Shown: piece by piece, positions 1 to 11,362 of the stretch | Numbering within the stretch: the stretch's first letter is position 1 | Layout of the letters: each line of letters begins with the position of its first letter | NCBI RefSeq assembly: GCF_014649795.1 | Contig: NZ_BMTS01000003.1 | Coordinates: 601,871-665,870 of the forward strand | DNA from: Streptomyces melanogenes | GTDB lineage: Bacteria; Actinomycetota; Actinomycetes; Streptomycetales; Streptomycetaceae | Direction of reading: 5' to 3' | Length of the DNA: 64,000 bases | The notes under the pieces: generated by a model | The model's database searches: none | What the model was told of the DNA's origin: nothing | The model's input: the letters and a program-made list of their open reading frames with translations, nothing else | Program-made: the position numbers and the translations under genes

Positions 1-165
1 ATCGCGACCGGCTACCGCCGCGAGGGCAAGCGGTACGTGACGATCGCGGTGGGCTGCACCGGCGGCAAGCACCGCTCCGTCGCGATGTCCGAGAAGCTGG
101 CCGCCCGTCTCGCCTCCGAGGGGATCGAGACCGTCGTCGTACACCGGGACATGGGGCGCGAGTGA
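1..165 (+). CDS. rapZ: RapZ (RNase adapter / nucleotide-binding protein), C-terminal end only
   Basis: The window opens inside this gene; only the last 54 codons are present. The fragment carries the family's late glycine-rich motif CTGGKHRSV (about residues 19-27 of the fragment), followed by the typical LAARL and VVVHRDMG tail. RapZ-family proteins are P-loop nucleotide-binding proteins; in enterobacteria RapZ controls amino-sugar synthesis through small RNAs, but the actinobacterial role is less clear. The stop overlaps the GTG start of yvcK by four bases, and the rapZ-yvcK-whiA order is a conserved cluster in Gram-positive bacteria, which supports the call. The upstream part, including the Walker A motif, is outside the window. 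Confidence 0.9.
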   Translation: MATGYRREGKRYVTIAVGCTGGKHRSVAMSEKLAARLASEGIETVVVHRDMGRE

Positions 166-1184
166 AGGTGTACCGACGGCGCACGAGCGGACCGGTGCTG
201 CGCACCGGCCGCAAGCGTGGCGCCCAGCCCAAGGTCGTCGCCCTCGGCGGCGGCATGGGCCTCTCCGCGTCGCTCGCGGCGCTGCGCCGGATCACCGGCG
301 ACCTGACCGCCGTCGTCACCGTGGCCGACGACGGCGGTTCCAGCGGCCGGCTCCGGGAGGAGCTGGGCGTGCTGCCGCCGGGCGACCTGCGCAAGGCGCT
401 GGCGGCGCTCTGCGGCGACGACGACTGGGGCCAGACCTGGGCCCGGGTCATCCAGCACCGCTTCCAGTCCCAGGGCGACCTGCACGAGCACGCGGTCGGC
501 AATCTGCTGATCGTGGCCCTGTGGGAGCAGCTGGGCGACCACGTCCAGGCGCTCGACCTGGTCGGCAAGCTCCTCGGGGCGCACGGCAGGGTGCTGCCGA
601 TGTCCGCCGTCCCGCTGGAGCTGGAGGCGCTGGTCCGGGGCCACGACCCGGCCCGCCCGACCGACGTGGACACGGTCCGCGGCCAGGCCACGGTGGCGCT
701 CACCCCCGGTGAGGTGCAGTCGGTCAACCTGGTCCCGCACGACCCGCCGGCGGTCCCGGAGGCGGTGGAGGCCGTCCTGGACGCCGACTGGGTGGTGCTC
801 GGCCCGGGCTCCTGGTTCTCCTCGGTCATCCCGCACCTGCTGGTGCCCGAGCTGCTCGACGCGCTCACGGTGACCAAGGCCCGCAAGGTGCTCTCGCTGA
901 ACCTGGCGCCCCAGCCCGGCGAAACCGATGGCTTCTCTCCGCAGCGTCATTTGGAGGTTTTGGGACGACACGCCCCTAAACTCGCCCTGGACGTGGTGCT
1001 GGCCGACGCGGCCGCCGTGCCCGACCGCGAGTCCCTCGCCGACGCCGCCAAGCAGCTCGGCGCCGTGGTCGAGCTGGCGGCGGTCGCCGCGCCCGACGGC
1101 TCCCCCAAGCACGACCGGGAGCTGTTGGCCGCCGCGTACGACCGTATTTTTCGGATGCATGGAAGGATCGGCCCATGGCGATGA
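162..1184 (+). CDS. yvcK: YvcK-family gluconeogenesis factor (CofD-like fold)
   Basis: The 340-residue protein has the YvcK/CofD signature: a glycine-rich loop [10 protein letters not shown] near residue 30, the [10 protein letters not shown] motif near residue 57, and [17 protein letters not shown] near residue 212. YvcK proteins bind UDP-sugars and are needed for normal growth and cell shape on gluconeogenic carbon in Bacillus and Mycobacterium; they are cytoplasmic. The GTG start at 162 overlaps the rapZ stop (GTGA), and the 3' end overlaps whiA by ten bases, so the three genes are probably co-transcribed and translationally coupled. Length is normal for the family. Confidence 0.93.
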   Translation: MKVYRRRTSGPVLRTGRKRGAQPKVVALGGGMGLSASLAALRRITGDLTAVVTVADDGGSSGRLREELGVLPPGDLRKALAALCGDDDWGQTWARVIQHRFQSQGDLHEHAVGNLLIVALWEQLGDHVQALDLVGKLLGAHGRVLPMSAVPLELEALVRGHDPARPTDVDTVRGQATVALTPGEVQSVNLVPHDPPAVPEAVEAVLDADWVVLGPGSWFSSVIPHLLVPELLDALTVTKARKVLSLNLAPQPGETDGFSPQRHLEVLGRHAPKLALDVVLADAAAVPDRESLADAAKQLGAVVELAAVAAPDGSPKHDRELLAAAYDRIFRMHGRIGPWR

Positions 1185-2164
1185 CGGCAGCGGTGAAGGA
1201 TGAGATCTCCCGGCTCCCCGTCACCCGGACCTGCTGCAGAAAGGCGGAGGTCTCGTCGATCCTGCGGTTCGCGGGCGGCCTCCACCTGGTCAGCGGCCGC
1301 ATCGTGATCGAGGCGGAGCTGGACACCGCGATGGCGGCGCGCCGGCTCAAGCGGGACATCCTGGAGATCTTCGGCCACAGCTCCGAGCTGATCGTGATGG
1401 CTCCGGGCGGGCTGCGCCGCGGCTCGCGCTTCGTCGTCCGGGTGGTGGCGGGCGGCGACCAGCTGGCGCGCCAGACGGGCCTCGTGGACGGCCGCGGCCG
1501 CCCCATCCGGGGCCTCCCGCCCCAGGTGGTCTCGGGGGCCACCTGTGACGCCGAGGCGGCCTGGCGCGGGGCCTTCCTCGCCCACGGCTCGCTCACCGAG
1601 CCGGGCCGCTCCTCCTCCCTGGAGGTGACCTGCCCGGGCCCGGAGGCGGCGCTCGCGCTGGTCGGCGCGGCCCGCAGGCTCCAGATCGCGGCCAAGGCCC
1701 GCGAGGTGCGCGGCGTGGACCGCGTGGTCGTGCGCGACGGCGACGCGATCGGCGCCCTGCTGACCCGGCTCGGCGCGCACGAGTCGGTGCTCGCCTGGGA
1801 GGAGCGGCGGATGCGCCGCGAGGTCCGGGCCACCGCGAACCGCCTGGCCAACTTCGACGACGCCAATCTGCGCCGCTCGGCGCGGGCCGCCGTCGCCGCC
1901 GGGGCCCGGGTGCAGCGCGCCCTGGAGATCCTGGGCGAGGAGGTGCCGGAGCACCTGGCGGCCGCCGGGCGGCTGCGCATGGAGCACAAGCAGGCCTCCC
2001 TGGAGGAGCTGGGCGCGCTCGCCGACCCGCCGCTGACCAAGGACGCGGTCGCGGGCCGGATCCGCCGGCTGCTCGCCATGGCGGACAAGCGGGCGCAGGA
2101 CCTGGGCATCCCCGGCACCGAGTCCAATCTGACCGAGGAGATGGCGGACGGCCTGGTCGGCTGA
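1175..2164 (+). CDS. whiA: WhiA sporulation transcription factor
   Basis: The 329-residue product begins [20 protein letters not shown], the typical WhiA start, and has the family's two parts: an N-terminal fold related to LAGLIDADG homing endonucleases without their catalytic residues, and a C-terminal helix-turn-helix (about residues 275-315, around [20 protein letters not shown]). In Streptomyces WhiA acts with WhiB to start sporulation septation, directly activating ftsZ and other division genes. The ATG start lies inside the end of yvcK. A GC-rich hairpin at 2242-2268 closes the cluster. Confidence 0.97.
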   Translation: MAMTAAVKDEISRLPVTRTCCRKAEVSSILRFAGGLHLVSGRIVIEAELDTAMAARRLKRDILEIFGHSSELIVMAPGGLRRGSRFVVRVVAGGDQLARQTGLVDGRGRPIRGLPPQVVSGATCDAEAAWRGAFLAHGSLTEPGRSSSLEVTCPGPEAALALVGAARRLQIAAKAREVRGVDRVVVRDGDAIGALLTRLGAHESVLAWEERRMRREVRATANRLANFDDANLRRSARAAVAAGARVQRALEILGEEVPEHLAAAGRLRMEHKQASLEELGALADPPLTKDAVAGRIRRLLAMADKRAQDLGIPGTESNLTEEMADGLVG

Positions 2165-2241
2165 TCGGCGGAGTCCTCCCTCCGCTTCGCGTCGGTGCCC
2201 TCCTCGTACCGCCGTCAGGCCCTAGTGTTGAACTCGCCGTG

Positions 2242-2268
2242 ACCGGCGCCCACTTGGTGGGCGCCGGT
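2242..2268 (+). terminator. Terminator-like hairpin after whiA
   Basis: A perfect 12-bp stem (ACCGGCGCCCAC at 2242-2253 with its complement at 2257-2268) and a 3-base loop, followed by a short T-rich stretch. It lies about 80 bases after the whiA stop and before the next promoter, as expected for the end of the rapZ-yvcK-whiA unit. Confidence 0.8.
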
Positions 2269-2294
2269 TCCGGTTTCACCACCCTTCCACGGTA

Positions 2295-2319
2295 TTGACA
2301 TGATCATGAAGTGTCATGA
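2295..2319 (+). promoter_or_regulatory. Candidate promoter/operator of the M14 peptidase gene
   Basis: A perfect -35-like TTGACA at 2295-2300 is followed by two copies of the palindrome TCATGA (2304-2309 and 2314-2319) exactly ten bases apart, one helical turn. No convincing -10 is visible at normal spacing. A regulator that reads the repeated TCATGA is an inference. The translation start is at 2367. Confidence 0.4.
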
Positions 2320-2366
2320 GCCTGGCGTCTGTCCACTTTCGTGGCACACAACAGCAAGGGGGGCCA

Positions 2367-5315
2367 ATGAGACGCAGAGCGAGAGCGATCCTCGCCGCGG
2401 CTTCACTGCTCACGGCCGGTCTGGCGGCGGTACCCGCCGCGCACGCCAGCCCGGGCGGCGGCGGAGGCGAAGGACTCTCCGTCTGGTACGCCGACGTCAC
2501 CAAGGCGCAGCTGCCACTGCTGCTCCAGCAGGGGGCGGACGGCCAGGAACTGACCGCGCAGGTACCCGCCAAGGGGAGCGCCAAGGTCGAGCTCTACCTC
2601 ACCAAGCAGCAGGCCGGCACGCTGAAGAAGCGGGGCGTCGACCTCACCGAGCACACCCTCTCGACGGCGACCGAGAAGCGCCTCAAGGCCCAGGGGGACG
2701 GCGTCTTCCGCCCCTACAGCGGGGCAGGCGGCCTGCAGAAGGAGATCGTCGACACCCAGCTCGCGCACCCCGACCTCACCAAGGTCGAGTCGATCGGCAA
2801 GACGGTCAAGGGCCAGGACATCCTCGCCCTCAAGCTCACCAAGGGCGCGGCGAAGACCCGCGACGGCTCCAAGCCCTCCGTGCTGTACCTGTCGAACCAG
2901 CACGCCCGTGAGTGGATCACCCCGGAGATGACCCGGCGGCTGATGCACTACTACCTCGACAACTACGGCAAGGACCCGCGGATCACCAAGATCGTGGACT
3001 CCACCGAGCTGTGGTTCGTGCTCTCCGCCAACCCCGACGGGTACGACTACACCTTCACCGGCACCCAGCAGCGCCTGTGGCGCAAGAACCTGCGCGACAA
3101 CAACGGCGACGGGAAGATCACCCCCGGCGACGGCGTCGACCCCAACCGCAACTTCCCGTACAAATGGGGCTACGACAACGAGGGTTCGTCCCCGGACCCC
3201 GCCGACGAGACCTACCGCGGCCCGTCCCCGGCCTCCGAGCCGGAGACCCGCGCGCTGGACTCCTTCGAGAAGCGGCTCGGCTTCTCCTACGCGATCAACT
3301 ACCACTCCGCGGCCGAGCTGCTGCTGTACGGCGTGGGCTGGCAGGTCGCGACCCCGACCCCGGACGACGTCCTCTACAAGTCGCTGGCCGGCACGCCCGC
3401 CAAGCCCGCGATCCCCGGCTACCACTCGCAGCTCTCCTCCGAGCTGTACACCACCAACGGCGAGGCCGACGGGCACGCGGGGAACGTCAACGGGATCCAT
3501 ATGTTCACCCCGGAGATGTCGACCTGCCAGACCGCGTCCCGGATCGACCCCAACGACCAGTGGAAGCCCGGCGACTGCCAGTCGGTCTTCAACTTCCCGG
3601 ACGACGAGAAGCTGATCCAGCAGGAGTTCACCAAGAACATCCCGTTCGCGCTGGCCGTCGCCGACTCCGCGCGCCGGCCCGACCAGCCGGTCTCCCCGGT
3701 CGGCATCGAGGCCCCCGACTTCACCCCGGACGCCTTCACCACCTCGTACGCCCGCGGCGAGGACCAGGAAGTCGCCGTCACCGCACGCAAGTCGGTGCGC
3801 GACAAGACGCTCAACTACCGCGTCGACGGCGGCCGTACGCACACCGAGGACCTCGAGGCCTGGCAGGGCGGCGACGTCTACGGCGGCGAGGACAACATCC
3901 ACTTCGACCAGTACCGGGCCACCGTCGAGGGCGCCGACGTGGGCTCCAAGGTGGAGGTCTGGTTCACCGGGCGCACCCGGGCCGGCAAGCCCACCTCCAG
4001 CACGCCGTTCACCTACACCGTGGCCGACCGGCCCAAGGGCGACACCCTGGTGATCGCGGAGGAGGGCGGCACCGCGCCCGCCCAGCACGCCGCCGCGTAC
4101 ACCAAGGCGCTCGCCGACAACGGCCGCAGGTCCGCGCTCTGGGACGTGGCCACCCAGGGCACGCCCAGCGCGCTCGGCGTGCTCGGCCACTTCAAGACGG
4201 TCGTCTGGTACACGGGCGCCGAGCGGCCCACCGCCGCGGTCACCCTGGCCGTGCGCGACTACCTCAACGAGGGCGGCCGGCTCGTCAACGCCGGTGAGAA
4301 GGCGGGCGGCACCGTCGACCTCGGCGGCGCCGACTCCGACGACTTCGCCCAGTACTACCTCGGCGCCTACAACCGCGTCGGCCTGAAGTCCCCGCCCGCC
4401 TTCGAAGGCACCGGGAACCTGGCGGGCGCCAAGGCGGCCCTCGGCAACGCGAGCGACAACCCGCTGGACCTGGCCGGGGCGTACACGATCACCTCGGACA
4501 CCCTCAAGCCCGACCAGTTCCCGCAGTTCAAGAGCGCGGCCGCGGGCAGCTACCCGGGGATCCGCACCCCGTTCGAGCCCGCCGCGGGCGACTGGTTCGC
4601 GGCGGCCAAGCACCAGGACAGCGCCTATATGCGGCTGTCCCGGACGGTCGACCTGGGCGGCGCCACGGCGGCCGACAGGCCGAGCCTGCAGTTCCAGCTC
4701 AGCTATGACACCGAGCCGGGCTTCGACAACGTGATCGTCGAGGCGCACACGGTCGGGCAGGACGACTGGACGACGCTGCCGGACACCAACGGCGGCACCA
4801 GCCAGGCGGTGCCCGTCCAGTGCGAGCAGGGCTACTACGTCCAGGGGCACCCGTTCCTGGCGCACTACCTGACCGTGGGCTCCGGCGCCTGCACGGCGAG
4901 TGGCACCTCGGGCGCCTGGAACCGGTTCACCGGCTCCTCCAACGGCTGGCAGCCGGTCTCGGTCGACCTCGCCGCCTACGCGGGCAAGCAGGTCGAGCTC
5001 TCCATCTCCTACGTGTCGGACCCCGGCACCGGAGGGGTGGGCGCCTTCGTCGACGACACCAAGCTGGTGATCGGCGGCACCGCACAGGGCGCCGAGGGCT
5101 TCGAGACGGCGCTCGGCCCGTGGAGCGTGCCCGGACCGCCGGCCGGCAGCCCCGGCAACGCCGGCGACTGGGCCCGCTCCCAGGCGCTCTTCCACTCCCA
5201 GGCGGCCGTCACCACCCACGACACCGTGCTGCTCGGCTTCGGCCTGGAGCACGTGCCGTCGGCCGCCGACCGCAAGAACGTGATCGGCAAGGCGCTCCGC
5301 GCGCTGCGGGACTGA
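2367..5315 (+). CDS. Secreted zinc carboxypeptidase (M14) with immune-inhibitor-A-like C-terminus
   Basis: The ATG at 2367 follows AAGGGGGG and begins a clear signal peptide (MRRRARAILAAASLLTAGLA, then VPAAHA), so it is preferred over the in-frame ATG at 2316. The mature protein has an activation-like N-terminal region (to about residue 120) and then an M14 catalytic domain: zinc ligands in NQHAREW (about residue 176), substrate-binding NPDGYDYTFT, the third zinc ligand in INYHSAAELL, and a late Glu region MFTPEMS. The last 400 residues contain segments like those of immune-inhibitor-A/M6 proteases (YDTEPGFDNVIVEA, FVDDTKLVIGG), which are beta-sandwich modules. At 982 residues it is much longer than a minimal M14 enzyme. 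It is expected to trim C-terminal residues from peptides outside the cell. Confidence 0.88.
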   Translation: MRRRARAILAAASLLTAGLAAVPAAHASPGGGGGEGLSVWYADVTKAQLPLLLQQGADGQELTAQVPAKGSAKVELYLTKQQAGTLKKRGVDLTEHTLSTATEKRLKAQGDGVFRPYSGAGGLQKEIVDTQLAHPDLTKVESIGKTVKGQDILALKLTKGAAKTRDGSKPSVLYLSNQHAREWITPEMTRRLMHYYLDNYGKDPRITKIVDSTELWFVLSANPDGYDYTFTGTQQRLWRKNLRDNNGDGKITPGDGVDPNRNFPYKWGYDNEGSSPDPADETYRGPSPASEPETRALDSFEKRLGFSYAINYHSAAELLLYGVGWQVATPTPDDVLYKSLAGTPAKPAIPGYHSQLSSELYTTNGEADGHAGNVNGIHMFTPEMSTCQTASRIDPNDQWKPGDCQSVFNFPDDEKLIQQEFTKNIPFALAVADSARRPDQPVSPVGIEAPDFTPDAFTTSYARGEDQEVAVTARKSVRDKTLNYRVDGGRTHTEDLEAWQGGDVYGGEDNIHFDQYRATVEGADVGSKVEVWFTGRTRAGKPTSSTPFTYTVADRPKGDTLVIAEEGGTAPAQHAAAYTKALADNGRRSALWDVATQGTPSALGVLGHFKTVVWYTGAERPTAAVTLAVRDYLNEGGRLVNAGEKAGGTVDLGGADSDDFAQYYLGAYNRVGLKSPPAFEGTGNLAGAKAALGNASDNPLDLAGAYTITSDTLKPDQFPQFKSAAAGSYPGIRTPFEPAAGDWFAAAKHQDSAYMRLSRTVDLGGATAADRPSLQFQLSYDTEPGFDNVIVEAHTVGQDDWTTLPDTNGGTSQAVPVQCEQGYYVQGHPFLAHYLTVGSGACTASGTSGAWNRFTGSSNGWQPVSVDLAAYAGKQVELSISYVSDPGTGGVGAFVDDTKLVIGGTAQGAEGFETALGPWSVPGPPAGSPGNAGDWARSQALFHSQAAVTTHDTVLLGFGLEHVPSAADRKNVIGKALRALRD

Positions 5316-5387
5316 CCCCGCCCGTGTCAAGCCCCACCGGCTGACCGGCACCGCCGGTCACGCTCGGTAGTGGGGACGAAAGTCCCC

Positions 5388-5425
5388 CCGACGGCCCGTA
5401 CCCGTTGGTAGGTACGGGCCGTCGG
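5388..5425 (+). terminator. Terminator hairpin between the M14 peptidase and gap
   Basis: A perfect 15-bp stem (CCGACGGCCCGTACC at 5388-5402 with 5411-5425) and an 8-base loop, 72 bases after the peptidase stop and well upstream of gap. It has no U tail, as is usual in Streptomyces. Confidence 0.85.
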
Positions 5426-5470
5426 TCATATACGGGTGACCGCCCCGCTCCGCGAATGCGCTCGATGTCA

Positions 5471-6579
<1,109 letters not shown>

Positions 6580-6616
6580 GTCTGATAAGTCTCAGGGCAG
6601 GCATCTCGATGTGAGC

Positions 6617-6658
6617 ACAGGGCTCGGGCAGCGCAACGATGCGCCGCACGAGCCCTGT
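6617..6658 (+). terminator. Hairpin between gap and pgk (terminator or attenuator)
   Basis: A 19-bp stem with two mismatches (6617-6635 with 6640-6658) and a 4-base loop, in the 117-base gap between gap and pgk. It could let gap be expressed above pgk-tpiA, or protect the gap mRNA end. It lies only 38 bases before the pgk start. Confidence 0.7.
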
Positions 6659-6696
6659 CGCTTGCCTCGTCCTTCTCCAAGGAGTCGCAGAAACAC

Positions 6697-7908
6697 ATGA
6701 AGACGATCGACGAACTTCTCGCCGAGGGCGTCTCCGGCAAGCGGGTATTCGTCCGCGCCGACCTCAACGTGCCGCTCGACGGCACCGCCATCACCGACGA
6801 CGGCCGCATCCGCGCCGTCCAGCCGACGATTCTCCAGCTCGCCGAGGCCGGCGCGCGCGTGGTCGTCGCCTCGCACCTGGGCCGCCCCAAGGGCGCCCCG
6901 GACCCGGCCTTCTCGCTGGCCCCGGCGGCCGCGCGGCTCGGTGAACTGCTGGGCGCGGACGTCGCCTTCGCCACCGACACCGTGGGCGCCTCCGCCAAGG
7001 AGACCGTCGCGGCGCTCGCCGACGGCCAGGTCGCCGTTCTGGAGAACCTGCGCTTCAACGCCGGTGAGACGAGCAAGGACGACGCCGAGCGCGGCGCCTT
7101 CGCCGACCAGCTCGCCGAGCTCGCCGACGTCTACGTGGGCGACGGCTTCGGCGCGGTGCACCGCAAGCACGCCTCGGTCTTCGACCTGCCCGCGCGTCTC
7201 CCGCACGCGGCCGGCTTCCTCATCGCCACCGAGGTCGGCGTGCTGAAGAAGCTCACCGCCGACGTCAAGCGCCCGTACGTGGTGGTGCTCGGCGGCGCCA
7301 AGGTCTCCGACAAGCTCGCCGTGATCGACCAGCTGCTCGGCAAGGCCGACCGCATCCTCATCGGCGGCGGCATGGCGTACACCTTCCTCAAGGCCAAGGG
7401 CCACGAGGTGGGCATCTCGCTGCTCCAGGAGGACCAGATCCCGGTCGTCACGGAGTACATGGAGCGCGCCGAGAAGAGCGGCGTCGAGCTGGTCCTGCCG
7501 GTCGACATCCTGGCCTCGTCCGACTTCCCGGACCTGAAGACCAAGGCCCCGGCCGACTTCGTCACCGTCGACGCGGACAAGATCCCCGCCGACAAGGAGG
7601 GCCTGGACATCGGCCCCAGGACGCGCGAGCTGTACGCGGAGAAGATCGCGGACGCGGAGACGGTCTTCTGGAACGGCCCGGTCGGCGTCTTCGAGCACCC
7701 CGACTACGCGGACGGCACCCGGGCGATCGCCCGGGCGCTCCTGAACTGCGACGGCTTCACCGTCGTCGGCGGCGGCGACTCCGCGGCCGCCGTGCGCACG
7801 CTCGGCTTCGACGAGAACGCCTTCGGTCACATCTCGACCGGCGGCGGCGCGAGCCTCGAATACCTTGAGGGCAAGACGCTTCCCGGCCTTGCCGCACTGG
7901 AGGACTGA
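6697..7908 (+). CDS. pgk: Phosphoglycerate kinase
   Basis: The 403-residue protein shows the family order: [14 protein letters not shown] near the N-terminus, ASHLGRPKG near residue 50, [10 protein letters not shown] near 112, [16 protein letters not shown] near 200 and the C-terminal nucleotide loop [15 protein letters not shown]. It transfers phosphate from 1,3-bisphosphoglycerate to ADP. AAGGAG lies about 12 bases before the ATG. tpiA starts five bases after the stop, so the two genes are one transcription unit. Confidence 0.98.
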   Translation: MKTIDELLAEGVSGKRVFVRADLNVPLDGTAITDDGRIRAVQPTILQLAEAGARVVVASHLGRPKGAPDPAFSLAPAAARLGELLGADVAFATDTVGASAKETVAALADGQVAVLENLRFNAGETSKDDAERGAFADQLAELADVYVGDGFGAVHRKHASVFDLPARLPHAAGFLIATEVGVLKKLTADVKRPYVVVLGGAKVSDKLAVIDQLLGKADRILIGGGMAYTFLKAKGHEVGISLLQEDQIPVVTEYMERAEKSGVELVLPVDILASSDFPDLKTKAPADFVTVDADKIPADKEGLDIGPRTRELYAEKIADAETVFWNGPVGVFEHPDYADGTRAIARALLNCDGFTVVGGGDSAAAVRTLGFDENAFGHISTGGGASLEYLEGKTLPGLAALED

Positions 7909-7913
7909 ACACC

Positions 7914-8690
7914 GTGACCACGCGTATCCCGCTGATGGCCGGCAACTGGAAGATGAACCTCAACCACCTTGAGGCCATCGCGCACGTCCAGAAGCTCGCC
8001 TTCGCCCTGGCCGACAAGGACTACGACGCCGTCGAGGTCGCGGTCCTGCCGCCCTTCGTGGACCTGCGGTCGGTGCAGACCCTGGTCGACGGCGACAAGC
8101 TCAAGATCAAGTACGGCGCCCAGGACATCTCGGCGCAGGACTCCGGTGCCTACACCGGTGAGATCTCGGGCCCGATGCTCGCCAAGCTGAAGTGCACGTA
8201 CGTGGCCGTGGGCCACTCCGAGCGCCGTCAGTACCACGCCGAGAGCGACGAGCTCTGCAACGCCAAGGTGAAGGCCGCGTTCAAGCACGGCCTGACCCCG
8301 ATCCTCTGCGTCGGCGAGGGCCTGGACGTCCGCAAGGCGGGCGACCAGGTCTCCTACACGCTGAACCAGCTGGACGGCGGCCTCAAGGACGTCCCGGCCG
8401 AGCAGGCCGAGTCCATCGTGATCGCGTACGAGCCGGTGTGGGCCATCGGCACCGGCGAGGTCGCCACCCCCGAGGACGCGCAGGAGGTGTGCGGAGCCAT
8501 CCGCGGCCGCCTCGCGGAGCTCTACTCGCAGGAGCTGGCAGACAAGGTCCGCATCCAGTACGGCGGCTCGGTCAAGGCCTCGAACGTGGCCGCGATCATG
8601 GCGCAGCCGGATGTCGACGGCGCCCTGGTGGGCGGCGCGGCGCTGGACGCCGACGAGTTCGTCAAGATCGTCCGCTTCCGCGACCAGTGA
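7914..8690 (+). CDS. tpiA: Triose-phosphate isomerase
   Basis: A TIM barrel of 258 residues with the catalytic Lys in MAGNWKMNL, the catalytic His in VGHSERR, and the catalytic Glu in [11 protein letters not shown]; the phosphate-binding YGGSVK is near the C-terminus. It interconverts dihydroxyacetone phosphate and glyceraldehyde 3-phosphate. The GTG start follows pgk by five bases and uses a GGAGG inside the end of pgk. Confidence 0.98.
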   Translation: MTTRIPLMAGNWKMNLNHLEAIAHVQKLAFALADKDYDAVEVAVLPPFVDLRSVQTLVDGDKLKIKYGAQDISAQDSGAYTGEISGPMLAKLKCTYVAVGHSERRQYHAESDELCNAKVKAAFKHGLTPILCVGEGLDVRKAGDQVSYTLNQLDGGLKDVPAEQAESIVIAYEPVWAIGTGEVATPEDAQEVCGAIRGRLAELYSQELADKVRIQYGGSVKASNVAAIMAQPDVDGALVGGAALDADEFVKIVRFRDQ

Positions 8691-8800
8691 GTATGCGGTA
8701 GCGCGGATCCGTCGTACCCTTGCGGGGGTCGGGCTCGGGATTATGGAATACGTCCCCCCGGCCCCCGTCGCCATATCAGTCCTAGGAAGTTGGTCCAGCC

Positions 8801-9037
8801 GTGATTGTCGGGTTCTCGATTGCCCTGATCGTCTTCAGCCTGCTGCTGATGCTGCTGGTGCTGATGCACAAGGGAAAGGGCGGCGGCCTCTCCGACATGT
8901 TCGGTGGCGGAATGCAGTCGTCCGTCGGCGGTTCCTCGGTCGCCGAGCGCAACCTGGACCGGATCACCGTCGTGGTCGGTCTGCTGTGGTTCGCGAGCAT
9001 TGTCGTACTTGGCCTGCTGATGAAGCTGGACAACTGA
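8801..9037 (+). CDS. secG: Preprotein translocase subunit SecG
   Basis: A 78-residue membrane protein with two transmembrane helices (about residues 1-20, SIALIVFSLLLMLLVLM, and 50-72, VVVGLLWFASIVVLGLLM) separated by the conserved loop KGKGGGLSDMFGGG. SecG assists SecYE-mediated export. It starts with GTG at 8801. The tpiA-secG neighbourhood is common in bacteria. The 110 bases between them may hold a promoter, but I see no clear boxes. Confidence 0.95.
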   Translation: MIVGFSIALIVFSLLLMLLVLMHKGKGGGLSDMFGGGMQSSVGGSSVAERNLDRITVVVGLLWFASIVVLGLLMKLDN

Positions 9038-9147
9038 TCTGTCGTCTCCGCGTTCAGGGGTGGGGTGTAACTACAATCACTGGACGCGCGTTGGGCCTTA
9101 CGTAGACTGGGGCATCTTCGAGCACCATCACGCAGGGAGTTACGACC

Positions 9148-9483
9148 GTGGCAAGTGGCAACGCGATCCGGGGAAGCCGGGTCGGAGCGGGGCCGATGGG
9201 TGAGGCCGAGCGCGGCGAGTCCGCGCCGCGCCTGCGCATCTCCTTCTGGTGCTCGAACGGGCACGAGACGCAGCCGAGCTTCGCCAGTGACGCACAGGTT
9301 CCGGAGACGTGGGACTGCCCGCGCTGCGGCTTCCCGGCCGGTCAGGACCGGGACAACCCGCCGGACCCGCCGCGCACGGAGCCGTACAAGACCCACCTCG
9401 CGTACGTGCGGGAGCGGCGCAGCGACGCGGACGGCGAGGCGATCCTCGCGGAGGCGCTCGCCAAGCTCCGCGGCGAGATCTGA
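9148..9483 (+). CDS. RbpA-family RNA polymerase-binding protein (likely paralogue)
   Basis: The 111-residue protein resembles RbpA: a basic N-terminus (RGSRVGAG), a central fold with Cys/His positions CSNGHE and CPRCG that would bind zinc, and a C-terminal sigma-interaction-like part (TEPYKTHLAYVRERRSDADG). RbpA binds RNA polymerase and the principal sigma factor and stabilises open complexes. The sequence differs clearly from the S. coelicolor RbpA I remember (which ends with TH-WDMLMERRT), so it may be the second family member; hence no gene symbol. GTG at 9148 is preceded by GGGAG. A strong hairpin follows. Confidence 0.85.
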   Translation: MASGNAIRGSRVGAGPMGEAERGESAPRLRISFWCSNGHETQPSFASDAQVPETWDCPRCGFPAGQDRDNPPDPPRTEPYKTHLAYVRERRSDADGEAILAEALAKLRGEI

Positions 9484-9487
9484 CAGC

Positions 9488-9530
9488 GAAGGGCCCGGCA
9501 GACGAACTCGGTTCGTCTGCCGGGCCCTTC
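9488..9530 (+). terminator. Strong terminator hairpin
   Basis: A perfect 20-bp stem (9488-9507 with 9511-9530) and a 3-base loop, starting five bases after the stop of the RbpA-family gene. There is no U tail. Confidence 0.92.
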
Positions 9531-9688
9531 GGCATAACCCCCCGGGCGCGCTCGACACGCCCGCCCTCGTGGCGTCCGGATTGTTCCCGGGCGCCGTGGC
9601 CGCTCTGATTCCTGCCCTTACGTCCTGATCAACTAAGTTGGTAGGGGCAGCGGGGCAGGTACGTACGCGAGTACGAGGAAGTGGGCTG

Positions 9689-11350
9689 ATGTCAGAGATG
9701 AACGCAGAAGGCCGTACCAGGCTCAACCAGATGCCCGAGTGGACCGCACTGGGCAAGCACCGCGAGCAGTTGGGCGACACCCATCTGCGCGAGCTGTTCG
9801 CCGCCGACCCCGGCCGCGGCACCGGATACACCCTGACGGTCGGCGATCTGCACCTCGACTACTCGAAGCACCTCGTCACCGACGAGACCCTGAACCTGCT
9901 GCGCGAGCTGGCTGCGGCCGCCGACGTGGCGGGCCTGCGGGACGCCATGTTCCGCGGCGAGAAGATCAACACGACCGAGGACCGCGCGGTGCTGCACACC
10001 GCGCTGCGCGCCCCGCGTGGCGCGGTCGTCGAGGTCGACGGCGAGAACGTGGTGCCGGGCGTGCACGCGGTGCTCGACAAGATGGCCGCCTTCTCCGGGC
10101 GCGTCCGCTCGGGCGAGTGGACCGGGCACACCGGCAAGCGGATCAGGAACGTCGTCAACATCGGCATCGGCGGATCCGACCTCGGTCCAGCGATGGCGTA
10201 CGAGGCGCTGCGCTCCTTCACGGACCGGGGCCTCACGGTCCGCTTCGTCTCCAACGTCGACGGCGCCGACCTCCACGAGGCGGTCCGCGACCTGGACGCG
10301 GCCGAGACGCTGTTCATCATCGCGTCCAAGACCTTCACCACCATCGAGACCATCACCAACGCCACCTCCGCGCGCGACTGGCTCCTCACCGAGCTGAGGG
10401 CCGATCAGGCCGCCGTCGCCAAGCACTTCGTGGCGCTCTCCACCAACGCGGAGAAGGTCGCGGACTTCGGCATCGACACGGCCAACATGTTCGAGTTCTG
10501 GGACTGGGTCGGCGGGCGCTACTCGTTCGACTCGGCGATCGGCCTCTCGCTGATGATCGCCATCGGCCCGGACCGCTTCCGCGAGCTGCTCGACGGCTTC
10601 CACCTGGTCGACGAGCACTTCCGCACCGCCCCCGCCGAGGCCAACGCGCCGCTTCTGCTCGGGCTGCTGGGCGTCTGGTACGGGGCGTTCTTCGACGCCC
10701 AGTCGCACGCCGTGCTGCCGTACTCGCACTACCTGTCGAAGTTCACCGCCTACCTCCAGCAGCTCGACATGGAGTCCAACGGCAAGTCCGTGGACCGCGA
10801 CGGCAACCCGGTCGAGTGGCAGACCGGCCCGGTCGTCTGGGGCACCCCGGGCACCAACGGGCAGCACGCCTACTACCAGTTGATCCACCAGGGCACCAAG
10901 GTCATCCCGGCCGACTTCATCGGCTTCGCCGAGCCGGTCGGCGAACTGCGGCCCGGTCTGGTCGCCCAGCACGACCTGCTGATGGCCAACTTCTTCGCCC
11001 AGACGCAGGCGCTGGCCTTCGGCAAGACGCCCGAGGAGGTACGGGCGGAGGGCGTGGCCGAGGAGCTGGTGCCGCACAAGACGTTCCGCGGCAACCACCC
11101 CACGACCACGGTCCTGGCGAAGGAGCTCACGCCGTCCGTCCTCGGCCAGCTCATCGCGCTGTACGAGCACAAGGTGTTCGTCCAGGGCGCGATCTGGAAC
11201 ATCGACTCCTTCGACCAGTGGGGCGTGGAGCTGGGCAAGGTCCTCGCCAAGCGGGTCGAGCCCGCGCTGACCGAGGGCGCGGAGGTGCCGGGCCTTGACG
11301 AGTCAAGCAAGGCGCTGGTCGCCAAGTACCGGGCGCTGCGAGGGCGTTGA
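9689..11350 (+). CDS. pgi: Glucose-6-phosphate isomerase
   Basis: With the ATG at 9689 (GAGGAAG at 9674-9680, spacing about eight) the protein has 553 residues. An in-frame TTG at 9638 has no ribosome site. Family motifs: [18 protein letters not shown] near residue 150, [13 protein letters not shown] near 210, a sugar-phosphate region with [13 protein letters not shown] near 275, catalytic Glu around [14 protein letters not shown], and the late His/Lys segment [24 protein letters not shown]. It links glucose 6-phosphate and fructose 6-phosphate, between glycolysis above and the pentose phosphate operon on the other strand. Confidence 0.97.
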   Translation: MSEMNAEGRTRLNQMPEWTALGKHREQLGDTHLRELFAADPGRGTGYTLTVGDLHLDYSKHLVTDETLNLLRELAAAADVAGLRDAMFRGEKINTTEDRAVLHTALRAPRGAVVEVDGENVVPGVHAVLDKMAAFSGRVRSGEWTGHTGKRIRNVVNIGIGGSDLGPAMAYEALRSFTDRGLTVRFVSNVDGADLHEAVRDLDAAETLFIIASKTFTTIETITNATSARDWLLTELRADQAAVAKHFVALSTNAEKVADFGIDTANMFEFWDWVGGRYSFDSAIGLSLMIAIGPDRFRELLDGFHLVDEHFRTAPAEANAPLLLGLLGVWYGAFFDAQSHAVLPYSHYLSKFTAYLQQLDMESNGKSVDRDGNPVEWQTGPVVWGTPGTNGQHAYYQLIHQGTKVIPADFIGFAEPVGELRPGLVAQHDLLMANFFAQTQALAFGKTPEEVRAEGVAEELVPHKTFRGNHPTTTVLAKELTPSVLGQLIALYEHKVFVQGAIWNIDSFDQWGVELGKVLAKRVEPALTEGAEVPGLDESSKALVAKYRALRGR

Positions 11351-11362
11351 GACGGGGCCCGG

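Noticed and set aside
2403..5351. Open frame of 982 codons on the minus strand opposite the M14 peptidase
   Set aside because: A shadow frame caused by G/C-rich third positions. Its protein has no domain and a Val/Gly/Arg-rich composition, while the plus-strand frame has a signal peptide and zinc motifs.
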